Assembly (NCBI RefSeq): GCF_001552415.1
Contig: NZ_BCRD01000002.1
Span: forward strand, 545,741 to 609,740
Direction: 5' to 3'
Source of the DNA: Corynebacterium xerosis NBRC 16721 = ATCC 373
Lineage (GTDB): Bacteria > Actinomycetota > Actinomycetes > Mycobacteriales > Mycobacteriaceae
DNA: 64,000 bases
In this document: in pieces, positions 49,804 through 58,022 of the stretch
How the letters are laid out: every line of letters starts with the position of its first letter
How positions within the stretch are numbered: the first letter of the stretch is position 1
Translations under genes and position numbers: made by a program
Notes under the pieces: generated by a model
Databases searched by the model: none
The model's input: the letters and a program-made list of their open reading frames with translations, nothing else
What the model was told of the DNA's origin: nothing

Positions 49804-51687
49804 CTAGAACGGGATCGTCGGGTCGGGCCCGAGGGGCCTCGGCGGTTCCGGCGCTTCCGTCGGATCGGCGTCGATCGTGGCACGTCGCCGTGGGGGCCGG
49901 CAGACGATTCGCGGAGGAGTCGTCACCTGCGGTCCCGGCTGTGAGACCGGTTCGTCTGGCCAGTCATCATCGGTCAGGTCGGGGTTGCGTTGCATCGGGG
50001 AGTTGGCCCAGTCGTCATCGGTGCTGACACTCGCCCAGCCACGCGGATCCAGGTCAGCTCCTCGCCGCTGCCCGAGATCCGCATCCGCTTTCCAGTTCAT
50101 GGTCCTCGACGGCCTGCCTGCTGGGGTCGACGTCGGTTTCGGCTCCGGGGCCCATGTCGGATCTTCGGTGCTCGGCCATCCATCGTCAGCTGCGTCGGCC
50201 AGTGCCCGGGCTTCGGCGGCGATGTCGGGGTCGGTGGAGTTGAGCGGTCCGGCCGTGAAGTGCTCGAGTTCCTGCTCGAACGTCGCAGTGCGCCGGGCGT
50301 GGTTGCGGATCGCGGCGTCGATGTCGGCCTTTTCCATGGCCGCGGCGGCGTCCGCTTCGGCGCGGAGCCTGCGGGCGTTGGCGCCGCGGATCGTGGCGGT
50401 AAGGCGGGTCGCCCGCTGGTCGAAGGTTTGGCGGTTGATGTGGGCGATGGGGCCATGGGGCACCGTCGTGGCGATGGTCGTGCCCTTGTGGTCGGTCCAG
50501 GTCACGGAGCCGTCTTCGTGCATGACCGCTCGCCAGTGCCGGCTGGTTTTCAGATTGTGGTGGTGCTGGCACAGGCACTGCAGGTTCCATGTGGCGGTGA
50601 CGCCGAGATTGGTGGCGCCGCCGCCGGCGATGAAGCCGGCATCCTTCGTGCACGTTCCCGGCGCACCCTTGGGGCCCTTGTCTGCCACCCACTCGATGAC
50701 GTGGTCGAACTGGCACTTGTGGGCGGGCACGTTGCACCCGGGGAACCGGCAGCCGCCATCGCGGCCCCGCACCCGGGCCTTCTGCGCATCCGTGGGCACG
50801 TAACCGCCGGTCCGCGAGTCGGCGGAGAGGCGCGCTCGATCGGCTCTTTCCAGCCATTGCCTGGTCAGGTACTTCGGCAGCCATCCGGCGCCGTCGAGCC
50901 AAAGTTGCAGGTCGTCTTCGTCGGCGTCGGCATCGGCGTACACGTTGAGCGTGACCCCGGCGCCCGCGAAATCGCCGCGGCACATGTGCATCAGGGCGTC
51001 ACCCAGGGAGCAGTCTTGGCCGGCGCTGATCTTGGCGTCGCGGATGGCGCGGACGGCCGCGTCGAATTCCGCGAGGCGGTCCTTGCGCAAGATGACGTGG
51101 AGTTCGCCATGGTCGCCGGGACACCCGTTGTCGACGGAGTAGGACTCGGAGCGGATGGAAGCGGATTCTTCGTCATCATCCGGGGGAGTGGAGATCGGCT
51201 CGACCGACTCGACGATGCGCCGCAGTTCGCGGGCCCACACGCGGATGCCGGGCAACGCCTGGTAGTCGCGGCGGGGGCGGAGATACCCGAGGAAGTGCGT
51301 TTCGATGGCCGCGATGTGCTCGTCGGACACCGCAATGACGGCGGCGGCCATCTTCTTCAGATGCCACAACGGCAGGGCACCGGATCGGCAGAATTCGTGG
51401 ATGCGCGGCATGCGGCGCAGCATGATCCCGATGTCGCAGTAGTCGATGGCGGCCGCTTTCCCGGAGCCGATTCTGGTGGCCACGGCCGCAGCATGGGAAT
51501 CGACGTCGTCGTCGCCGTGTGGCGCGCAGGCGACGGCCATGGCGAGTTCATCGAGATTGCGGGCGCGTGCGCGTCGGGTCAGTTCGTCGTCGGCACGCTC
51601 GGTGACCCACCGTTTGCGTGGTGGGTCGTGATTGGTTGCGGCGTTGGTGTCGTGGTGTTCATCGTGCGCGTCATGGTCGGCAGCCAT
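49804..51687 (-). CDS. DUF222/HNH endonuclease (13E12 repeat family)
   Basis: A 627-residue protein. The N-terminal DUF222 part (about 30-330) is followed by the HNH motif: CRFPGCNVPAHKCQFDHVIE (about 345-364) and CLCQHHHNLKTSRHW. The last 200 residues are low-complexity, rich in Asp, Pro and Trp. Members form the 13E12 repeat family of mycobacteria and corynebacteria, whose function is unresolved; mobile or DNA-damage-related roles have been suggested. GGGGGA weakly precedes ATG 51687. A LexA-like box lies 90 nt upstream. Confidence 0.9.
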   Translation of the reverse strand: MAADHDAHDEHHDTNAATNHDPPRKRWVTERADDELTRRARARNLDELAMAVACAPHGDDDVDSHAAAVATRIGSGKAAAIDYCDIGIMLRRMPRIHEFCRSGALPLWHLKKMAAAVIAVSDEHIAAIETHFLGYLRPRRDYQALPGIRVWARELRRIVESVEPISTPPDDDEESASIRSESYSVDNGCPGDHGELHVILRKDRLAEFDAAVRAIRDAKISAGQDCSLGDALMHMCRGDFAGAGVTLNVYADADADEDDLQLWLDGAGWLPKYLTRQWLERADRARLSADSRTGGYVPTDAQKARVRGRDGGCRFPGCNVPAHKCQFDHVIEWVADKGPKGAPGTCTKDAGFIAGGGATNLGVTATWNLQCLCQHHHNLKTSRHWRAVMHEDGSVTWTDHKGTTIATTVPHGPIAHINRQTFDQRATRLTATIRGANARRLRAEADAAAAMEKADIDAAIRNHARRTATFEQELEHFTAGPLNSTDPDIAAEARALADAADDGWPSTEDPTWAPEPKPTSTPAGRPSRTMNWKADADLGQRRGADLDPRGWASVSTDDDWANSPMQRNPDLTDDDWPDEPVSQPGPQVTTPPRIVCRPPRRRATIDADPTEAPEPPRPLGPDPTIPF

Positions 51688-51776
51688 GTCGTGTCCCCCG
51701 GGTGATGCGATGCGATCGTCGATGCTTCCGTAACCGTGAATTCGGGCCTGTGATCCCCGCCCTGCTTCACTTCATA

Positions 51777-51792
51777 TGATACAGGTGTTCGA
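51777..51792 (-). promoter_or_regulatory. Candidate LexA (SOS) box over the DUF222/HNH promoter
   Basis: Minus strand TCGAACACCTGTATCA. The first 12 positions match the corynebacterial consensus TCGAACAnnTGTTCGA and the last half is degenerate. It overlaps TATCAT, a good -10 for the HNH gene, about 80 nt before its start codon. Confidence 0.55.
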
Positions 51793-51922
51793 TCCCGTCT
51801 ATTCGAAACTAGGGCAACGATTCGGGAACTTTCCGCACCATGAACCCCAAAAGGACCACTCTTGGTCGCGCATCTCAACCCGTACATGATCGCGAATCCA
51901 TGGCCATGGATGAGGTCGGTGG

Positions 51923-51937
51923 CGTCGTCAAGCAAAA
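51923..51937 (-). repeat. Dispersed motif copy behind the lipoprotein gene
   Basis: TTTTGCTTGACGACG on the minus strand, starting about 29 nt after the stop codon of the lipoprotein gene. Confidence 0.65.
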
Positions 51938-51966
51938 GGGCCATGGCGCATCCCGCCCCACACCCT

Positions 51967-52998
51967 CTAATCCGGCGAACCGCCCTCCGCGCCGCCGGAG
52001 GGGATGCGGAAGACGCGCTCGTCGGACGCGCCGGCCTCGCGGCCATCCGCCTTGTTCACCGTTGCGCCCCACACCTCGACGCCGCCATCGGCGAGCACTG
52101 GAGCGACCCAGCCGACGTGGCCGAATTCGCCCTCGAGCATGGTCTCCGGCGACCCCGTCACCGTCCACGCGCCGAACGGCCCGGGCTCCGGCGGCGCAAC
52201 GGGAAGAGACACCACGCGCTGCGCCGCCGGCACCGCCACGACCACCTCCTCGCCGACGACGGCGCACCCGCCCAGCGAATCATCGAGGTCGACGCCGCCG
52301 ACGGGCTCGATCAAGCCTCCGGACCACTGGGCGAGCAGCGGAGTGCCGTCGAGGCGGACCGTCATCAGGGGAGGGGCGCCGACCGGGGTGTGGCAGACCG
52401 AAATCACCTCGATCGTGGGATCGCCGGCGAGCAAGGTGTTCACCTCGCCCGCGCCGTCGACGTACAACGCCAGATTCCCGGGGTCCGAGTGCCGCGGCAA
52501 CTCCCGCACATCGGTGCCGCCGCCGGGGAGGAGCGTCAAGCGGGCGACGGAACCGTCGTCGCGGAGCATGAACAGCTGGCCATCCTCGGCGACGGTCGGG
52601 CCCGCGGTGATCTGACGGACCCGCGACCCGGCGTCGGCGATCTCCACCGGGGCCGCGCCGGCGACGACCAGCTGCACCCGCCCATTGGCCGTGGCCACGA
52701 CCGCGCGGCCCGGACCCGGCGACGCCATGGCGGTCGTTTCCGGCAAACATGCCGCGAGGACCACGTCATCGATCGCGCACGGGTCCGACGATTCCCGAGG
52801 CTCACGCTGCACGCCTGGGGTCGGCATCGCTTCGCGCATCCCCGAATCCGGCATGGGGGCGCCGGTCGGCTCGGAGGTCACCTCGGCGAACGTCCCGGCG
52901 AGCTCCGGGGAATCGTCCATGCACGCGGCCAGCCCCAGCGCCAGCGATGCAGCCAGCGCCGCGCCCGCGCCCGCGCGGCCGATCCGATCGATTCCCAT
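51967..52998 (-). CDS. Lipoprotein with probable beta-propeller domain
   Basis: A 343-residue secreted lipoprotein. Signal peptide from ATG 52998 with lipobox LGLAAC (Cys about 26). The mature part has six or so repeating blade-like segments such as GRVQLVVAGAAPVEIADAG, LFMLRDDGSVARLTLL and LYVDGAGEVNTLLAGD, plus cysteine pairs. I do not recognise a family with certainty. The ATG is supported by TATTCT (complement of 53006-53011) ending 7 nt upstream. It diverges from the DoxX gene. Confidence 0.72.
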   Translation of the reverse strand: MGIDRIGRAGAGAALAASLALGLAACMDDSPELAGTFAEVTSEPTGAPMPDSGMREAMPTPGVQREPRESSDPCAIDDVVLAACLPETTAMASPGPGRAVVATANGRVQLVVAGAAPVEIADAGSRVRQITAGPTVAEDGQLFMLRDDGSVARLTLLPGGGTDVRELPRHSDPGNLALYVDGAGEVNTLLAGDPTIEVISVCHTPVGAPPLMTVRLDGTPLLAQWSGGLIEPVGGVDLDDSLGGCAVVGEEVVVAVPAAQRVVSLPVAPPEPGPFGAWTVTGSPETMLEGEFGHVGWVAPVLADGGVEVWGATVNKADGREAGASDERVFRIPSGGAEGGSPD

Positions 52999-53077
52999 GC
53001 CCGCCAGAATAGGAAAAACGCACGGGCCCCGGCACGTCAGCCGCCGCAAACGGTGTCCAACGCTTACCCTGGGCGAT

Positions 53078-54382
53078 GTGAGCGACAACACCAAGAACCC
53101 GAATCCCCGCAACCTGGGCGACTACGAGGAGGGGCTTGACGACGACTTCGACGTCCCGACCTACCGTCGAATCGCCGACGACGGCCCCGCTGCCGATGTC
53201 GCCCCCACCGGCAACGCCGTTCCGGCGTCCAAGGCCGACATCGCAGACGGCCCCGCGCCCGAATCCGACGCGGCCACCGAGATCATCGAGCTCGACGGCA
53301 CCGGCGCCGGCCCCATGGCGGGCTCCGCCGACGGTGCCGACGAGACCGTGGCCGCCGCCGTGTCGGAGCCCACGGCCACGGCCACCTCGGACACCGGGGC
53401 CCCGGCCGAGGAAACCCAGGTGATCCCGCGCCGCGACATCTACGCCGCGGCCGGGCGCACCGCACCGCAGCGCATCGAGCCGTTGGCCAAGACCGACGAG
53501 TACCGCGAGGCGGACGCGGACTTCGCCGCCGACGCCGATCAGCCGACGCAGGTCTCGCCGGCCGCCACGGGCTACGACGACCTCGACGGCGACCGTGACC
53601 GCGACGCCGCGAACACCGCCACCACCGATCCGGGCACTCTCGGGGCGGTCGGTGGCGCCGGCCTCGGCGTGGGCGCGGCGGGAGCGGCGGTCGCCGCTTC
53701 CCGCGATGATCGCGACGACTACGACCGAGACCGCGACTACGACGCTCCCGTCGTCGGCACGGCCACCGCAGACGATCCCGACGACCCGGACTTCCGCGAG
53801 GACCACCGCGACCACGACCGCGACCTCGACCCGCGCCGCGGCACCCTCGACTTCGGTCTGCTGCTGCTGCGCCTCGGCGTCGGCGGCATGCTGCTGATGC
53901 TCGGACTGGCCACGTTCTTCCAGTTCGGCGGGGCCCCGGGCCTCGGCGCCCTGGAGGCGACGTTCGCCGACAACGGCTACCAGTTCGCGGGCGTCATCGC
54001 CGTGGCCATCCCGACCGTCCAGGTCATTGCGGGCGGTCTGCTGGTGCTCGGCTTGGCGACGCCGCTGGGCGCCGCGCTCGCCCTGGCGATTTCCGCGTTC
54101 CTCACCATGTTCGAGGTCGCCGTCGGCGATTCCGGCTGGAACGTCCTGGCCGAAGGTGCCGAGCCGGTGCGCCTGCACCTGGCGCTGACCGCGGCGTCGC
54201 TGGCGCTGCAGTTCACCGGCCCGGGCCGCTACGGCATCGACTTCAGCCGCGGCTGGGCGCGCCGCCCGCTGGCGAGCTCCTGGATCTTCTGCATCCTGGC
54301 CATCGCCGCCGCGATCGGCCTGTGGTACCTCACCGCCGGTCAGCTGCCGTTCGTCGACACGACGACCGGCGCCACCGCCTGA
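53078..54382 (+). CDS. DoxX-domain membrane protein with long acidic N-terminus
   Basis: A 434-residue protein. Residues 1-255 are hydrophilic, rich in Asp, Ala and Thr, with RDDRDDYDRDRDYD and other acidic repeats. The last 170 residues hold four membrane helices with TLDFGLLLLRLGVGGMLLML and GVIAVAIPTVQVIAGGLLVL, the DoxX pattern. DoxX proteins act with thiosulfate:quinone oxidoreductase or thiol stress systems in mycobacteria; the role here is unknown. GTG 53078 is chosen because TACCCT (53065-53070) ends 7 nt before it. Confidence 0.8.
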   Translation: MSDNTKNPNPRNLGDYEEGLDDDFDVPTYRRIADDGPAADVAPTGNAVPASKADIADGPAPESDAATEIIELDGTGAGPMAGSADGADETVAAAVSEPTATATSDTGAPAEETQVIPRRDIYAAAGRTAPQRIEPLAKTDEYREADADFAADADQPTQVSPAATGYDDLDGDRDRDAANTATTDPGTLGAVGGAGLGVGAAGAAVAASRDDRDDYDRDRDYDAPVVGTATADDPDDPDFREDHRDHDRDLDPRRGTLDFGLLLLRLGVGGMLLMLGLATFFQFGGAPGLGALEATFADNGYQFAGVIAVAIPTVQVIAGGLLVLGLATPLGAALALAISAFLTMFEVAVGDSGWNVLAEGAEPVRLHLALTAASLALQFTGPGRYGIDFSRGWARRPLASSWIFCILAIAAAIGLWYLTAGQLPFVDTTTGATA

Positions 54383-54400
54383 TCCGGCGCCGCCCCGACA

Positions 54401-54440
54401 GGGCCCTTCCCGCTTGACGACGAGCTCGCGGGGAGGGCCC
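54401..54440 (+). terminator. Hairpin behind the DoxX gene
   Basis: 13-bp stem, one G-T pair (54401-54413 with 54428-54440). The loop contains a copy of the dispersed GCTTGACGACG motif (54412-54422). Confidence 0.7.
54412..54422 (+). repeat. Dispersed motif copy inside a terminator loop
   Basis: GCTTGACGACG, 30 nt after the DoxX stop codon. Confidence 0.6.
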
Positions 54441-54469
54441 TTCGCCGTGCCCTCCCGTACAAAGGGGGC

Positions 54470-54760
54470 ATGGAGCCCAACGAGTTCAACGACCGCGACG
54501 GCCGCAGGCGCGAGCAGGCCGCGGCGGTCATCTCGGTTGGCCTGGGACGTGGCTTCCAGGCCACCATCGCCGCGGCCATCACTGCATCCGTCACGGCGAC
54601 GGGGTTGTGGGCCGTGGGCGTGGTCAGGGCCGGGAATCTCGAGGACTCCCTGGTCACGCTGCTGTTCGTGGGCATCGGCATGATGCTCGGCCTGATCGTT
54701 GTCGGCGGCATCGCGGCCGCCGCGGGCCAGGGCATGCGGAGCCGCCGCGGGCGACGGTGA
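54470..54760 (+). CDS. Small hypothetical membrane protein
   Basis: A 96-residue protein with two predicted helices (ATIAAAITASVTATGLWAVG about 30-50 and LVTLLFVGIGMMLGLIVVGG about 60-80) and a charged N-terminus. The basic tail RSRRGRR points inwards. AAAGGGGG precedes ATG 54470. The family is unknown to me. Confidence 0.6.
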   Translation: MEPNEFNDRDGRRREQAAAVISVGLGRGFQATIAAAITASVTATGLWAVGVVRAGNLEDSLVTLLFVGIGMMLGLIVVGGIAAAAGQGMRSRRGRR

Positions 54761-54777
54761 CAACGGGCCACGCGGGC

Positions 54778-54792
54778 CGTCGTCAAGCGAAA
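54778..54792 (-). repeat. Dispersed motif copy behind ilvD
   Basis: TTTCGCTTGACGACG on the minus strand, fused to the T-run of the ilvD terminator. Confidence 0.7.
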
Positions 54793-54822
54793 AAGCCACC
54801 CCTCGAAACGAGGGGTGGCTTT
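54788..54822 (-). terminator. Intrinsic terminator of ilvD
   Basis: On the minus strand AAAGCCACCCCTCG pairs with CGAGGGGTGGCTTT (54809-54822 with 54792-54805) around a TTT loop and runs into TTTTT (54790-54794 region). It lies 17 nt behind the ilvD stop. Confidence 0.92.
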
Positions 54823-54838
54823 CGTCGTGCAGGGCCGA

Positions 54839-56683
54839 TTAATCGACGATGCGCACGGCACCCTTGTCGGCGCTGGAGGCCATCTTGCCGTATGCGCGCA
54901 GGGCCTTGGTCACCTTGCGCGGGCGCTCCTTGTGCGGGGTGAAGGGCTTGTCGCGGGCGAGCTCCTCCTCGCGGCGGCGGGCCAGCTCGGCGTCGTCGAC
55001 CTGGATCTCCAGGCGGCGCTCGGAGACGTCGATGTACACCGGGTCACCGTCGCGGACCAGGGCGATGTCGCCGCCGGCCGCGGCCTCGGGGGAGACGTGG
55101 CCGATGGACAGGCCCGAGGAACCGCCGGAGAAGCGGCCGTCGGTGACCAGGGCGCACTTCTTGCCCAGGCCGGCGCCCTTGATGAACGCCGTCGGGTGCA
55201 GCATCTCCTGCATGCCCGGGCCGCCCGAGGGGCCCTCGTACAGCACGAACAGGACCTCGCCGGGCTGGAGCGTGCGGGTGAGGATCACCGACACCGCCTC
55301 CTCCTGGCTCTCCACGACGCGGGCGACGCCCTCGAAGTGGAACTGATCCTCGGTGATGCCGGCGGTCTTGAGCACGGCGCCGTCGCGGGCGATGTTGCCG
55401 CGCAGGACGCACAGGCCGCCCTCCTTGGTGTGCGCGTGCTCCACCGAGTGGATGCAACCGTTCTCGGCGTCGACGTCGAGGGACTCCCAGCGGTTGTCCG
55501 TGGAGAACGGCTCCGTGGTGCGCACGCCGCCGGGCGCGGCGTGGAACAGCTCGATGGCCTCGTCGGTGGCCTTGCCGCCGCGGATGTCCCAGTCGTCGAG
55601 CTGCTCGGCCAGCGACGGGGCGTGGACCGAGTTGGCGTCCATGTTGAGCAGGCCGCCGCGGCGCAGCTCGCCCATGATGGCGGGGATGCCGCCGGCGCGG
55701 TGCACGTGCTCCATGTAGTAATCCGAGTTCGGCGCGACCTTCGACAGGCACGGCACGTTGCGGGAGATCTCGTCGATGTCGGCGAGGTCGAAGTCGATCT
55801 CGCCCTCCTGGGCGGCGGCGAGGATGTGCAGCACGGTGTTGGTCGAACCGCCCATGGCCACGTCGAGGGTCATGGCGTTGACGAACGCGTCGCGGTTGGC
55901 GATGTTGCGCGGCAGCACCGTCTCGTCGCCGTCGCGGTAGTAGCGGTTGGCCAGGTCGACGATCAGCTCGCCGGCCTTGGTGAACAGGTCGCGGCGGGCG
56001 ACCTGGGTGGCCAGCGTCGAACCGTTGCCCGGCAGCGACAGGCCGAGGGCCTCGGTCAGGCAGTTCATCGAATTGGCGGTGAACATGCCGGAGCAGGAAC
56101 CGCAGGTCGGGCAGGCGGAACGCTCGATGTCGAGCAGCTGCTCGTCGTCGACCTTGTCGTCGGCCGACGCCGAGATCGCGGAGATCAGGTCCGAACCGGG
56201 CTTGACGACGCCGTCGACGACCACCGAGAAGCCGGACTCCATGGGGCCGCCGGAAACGAACACGACGGGGATGTTCAGGCGCAGCGCCGCGTTGAGCATG
56301 CCCGGGGTGATCTTGTCGCAGTTGGAGATGCACACCAGGGCGTCGGCGGTGTGGGCGTTGACCATGTACTCGACGGAGTCGGCGATGATCTCGCGCGACG
56401 GCAGCGAGTAGAGCATGCCGTCGTGGCCCATGGCGATGCCGTCGTCGACGGCGATGGTGTTGAACTCGCGCGCGACGCCGCCGGCGGCGGTGACCGCCTC
56501 CGCGACGATGTCGCCGACGTTCTTGAGGTGGACATGGCCCGGCACGAACTGGGTGTACGAGTTCGCGATGGCGATGATCGGCTTGCCGAAGTCGCTGTCG
56601 GTCATGCCGGTGGCGCGCCACAGGGATCGGGCGCCCGCGGCATTGCGGCCGGCGGTGGTGACCTTGGAACGAAGGGGGATCAT
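54839..56683 (-). CDS. ilvD: Dihydroxy-acid dehydratase
   Basis: Third step of valine and isoleucine synthesis; an iron-sulfur enzyme. The 614 residues match the family. Cluster cysteines are in [12 protein letters not shown] (about 128) and [20 protein letters not shown] (about 198-217); [16 protein letters not shown] is near the C-terminus. ATG 56683 is chosen because it opens the conserved [15 protein letters not shown] palindrome shared with ilvB lies about 120 nt upstream. Confidence 0.97.
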   Translation of the reverse strand: MIPLRSKVTTAGRNAAGARSLWRATGMTDSDFGKPIIAIANSYTQFVPGHVHLKNVGDIVAEAVTAAGGVAREFNTIAVDDGIAMGHDGMLYSLPSREIIADSVEYMVNAHTADALVCISNCDKITPGMLNAALRLNIPVVFVSGGPMESGFSVVVDGVVKPGSDLISAISASADDKVDDEQLLDIERSACPTCGSCSGMFTANSMNCLTEALGLSLPGNGSTLATQVARRDLFTKAGELIVDLANRYYRDGDETVLPRNIANRDAFVNAMTLDVAMGGSTNTVLHILAAAQEGEIDFDLADIDEISRNVPCLSKVAPNSDYYMEHVHRAGGIPAIMGELRRGGLLNMDANSVHAPSLAEQLDDWDIRGGKATDEAIELFHAAPGGVRTTEPFSTDNRWESLDVDAENGCIHSVEHAHTKEGGLCVLRGNIARDGAVLKTAGITEDQFHFEGVARVVESQEEAVSVILTRTLQPGEVLFVLYEGPSGGPGMQEMLHPTAFIKGAGLGKKCALVTDGRFSGGSSGLSIGHVSPEAAAGGDIALVRDGDPVYIDVSERRLEIQVDDAELARRREEELARDKPFTPHKERPRKVTKALRAYGKMASSADKGAVRIVD

Positions 56684-56801
56684 GGCTGCCCCATTCCTCT
56701 CTGGTTGTCGGCGGTGTTCTCGGCCGGGGCGGGCGAGCGCCCCGGCATCGCACCAATGATAAACCTTCTGCACCCCGCACGTCTCATCGGGTGGGCAAGA
56801 G

Positions 56802-56818
56802 TGTCCACTATGTGGACA
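56802..56818. promoter_or_regulatory. Palindromic operator TGTCCAC-TAT-GTGGACA upstream of ilvD
   Basis: Perfect 7-bp arms around TAT. The same core recurs at 59968-59983 inside the ilvB promoter. TATCAT, complement of 56756-56761, is a possible ilvD -10 about 45 nt downstream on the minus strand. Confidence 0.75.
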
Positions 56819-56843
56819 TTGCGATCCCGTGGTGCGGAAATGC

Positions 56844-57317
56844 CTACATCAACACCAGGCGGGCGACGATGAACAGCAGCATGCAGCCGATGGCGACGTT
56901 GAGCCAGCGCCACACCTTCGGCCTGGACAGCGGCTCGCTCAGCGCCCGCGCGCCGTAACCCAGCAGCGGGAACCACGTGGCGGCGGGACCCGGCCGCATC
57001 GGCCTCGGCCTCCGATTCATCCGAATCGTGCAGCGACTTCGGGTCGATCGCGTCGCGGAAGGTGCGGATCGCGAACCACAGCAGATACGCCGCGCCGCCC
57101 CAGCGGAGGATCTCCAGCGCGATGGGGCCTTTTCGACCAGGACGCCGACGCCCGCGGTGCCCGCGGCGACGAGGACGATGGCCGAGAGGGCGCAGACCAA
57201 AATGACGGCGGTGATGCCCTAGCGGCGGATGCCCTGCTTGATGAGGAGTACGTTCTGCGGCCCGATTGCGACGATCAGCGAATACCCGAGCACAATGCCC
57301 GCTAGAACGATTGACAT
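56844..57317 (-). pseudogene. Decayed LysE/ArgO-family amino acid exporter
   Basis: From ATG 57317 the reading is MSIVLAGIVLGYSLIVAIGP then QNVLLIKQGIRR, and then stops at TAG (57221-57219). The same frame continues with GITAVILVCALSAIVLVAAG up to VLVEKAP, where the frame shifts (to ALEILRWGGAAYLLWFAIRT and RDAIDPKSLHDSD), and the end returns to the first frame (WFPLLGYGARAL ... RLVLM). Compared with complete LysE proteins (about 200-230 residues) the central helices are missing. Premature stop, frameshift and internal deletion together show loss of function. Confidence 0.85.
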
Positions 57318-57443
57318 GCGTTGATTATCCTCCCGGATCTGTTTACTTGTTCACATTTCGGCCCCGCCAGCGGCAATGGCCCCTGCAACGGGAAACCGCC
57401 CGGGCACGGGGCCCGGGCGGAAACGCTTGGCGACGGACGGCGC

Positions 57444-57968
57444 CTACGCCTCGGGGGCGTCCTCGGCGTTGCGCGCCTTCGACTGGGCGTCGAACTCCTC
57501 GCGGGTCATCTTCACCGAGTTGCCGTCGCGGTCGAAGACCTCGACCTTCTCCTCGTCCGCGAGGCGGGCCGGGGTGACGGGATCGGGGATGCGGCCGTCG
57601 GTGGCGTCGCTGAGCGCCGGCAGCGAGTTGAAGGAGATCGCCGGCAGGGAGAACTTCGAGTCGTCGTCGGCGACGGCGAAGGCCTTGCCGCGTTTGTCGA
57701 ACAGCACGCCGCGGAAGCGGTTCCAGGGCAGCGACCGGCGGCCGCCGGTCAGGTACACCGCGGTGATCCCGCGGGAGCTGACGGTGGTGCGCACCCGCAG
57801 GATCCACAGCGCGTACACCAGCGGCACCAGCAGCAGCGGGGCGAACCACAGCGGCTCGAAGCCCATGGCCAGAATCGCCAGGAAAACCAGGAAGGCGACG
57901 GCGATGAAATGCGTCTTCTGGGGGCGGAAACGGGTCGTGGGCAGCGTGGTCGGCCGATCGGTGCTCAT
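57444..57968 (-). CDS. PH-domain membrane protein (bPH_6-like)
   Basis: A 174-residue protein with two adjacent membrane helices (HFIAVAFLVFLAILAMGFEP and LWFAPLLLVPLVYALWIL, about 18-60) and a cytoplasmic bacterial PH-like domain (TTVSSRGITAVYLTGGRRSL, RFRGVLFDKRGKAFAV). The function is unknown; it is conserved next to the ilv and mscCG genes in corynebacteria. ATG 57968 is supported by TACAAT (complement of 57977-57982) 8 nt upstream. Confidence 0.8.
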   Translation of the reverse strand: MSTDRPTTLPTTRFRPQKTHFIAVAFLVFLAILAMGFEPLWFAPLLLVPLVYALWILRVRTTVSSRGITAVYLTGGRRSLPWNRFRGVLFDKRGKAFAVADDDSKFSLPAISFNSLPALSDATDGRIPDPVTPARLADEEKVEVFDRDGNSVKMTREEFDAQSKARNAEDAPEA

Positions 57969-58022
57969 GAGGGCACATTGTAGGGTGCCCGCCGGGCACC
58001 CATGCACTCGGTACTCGAACCG

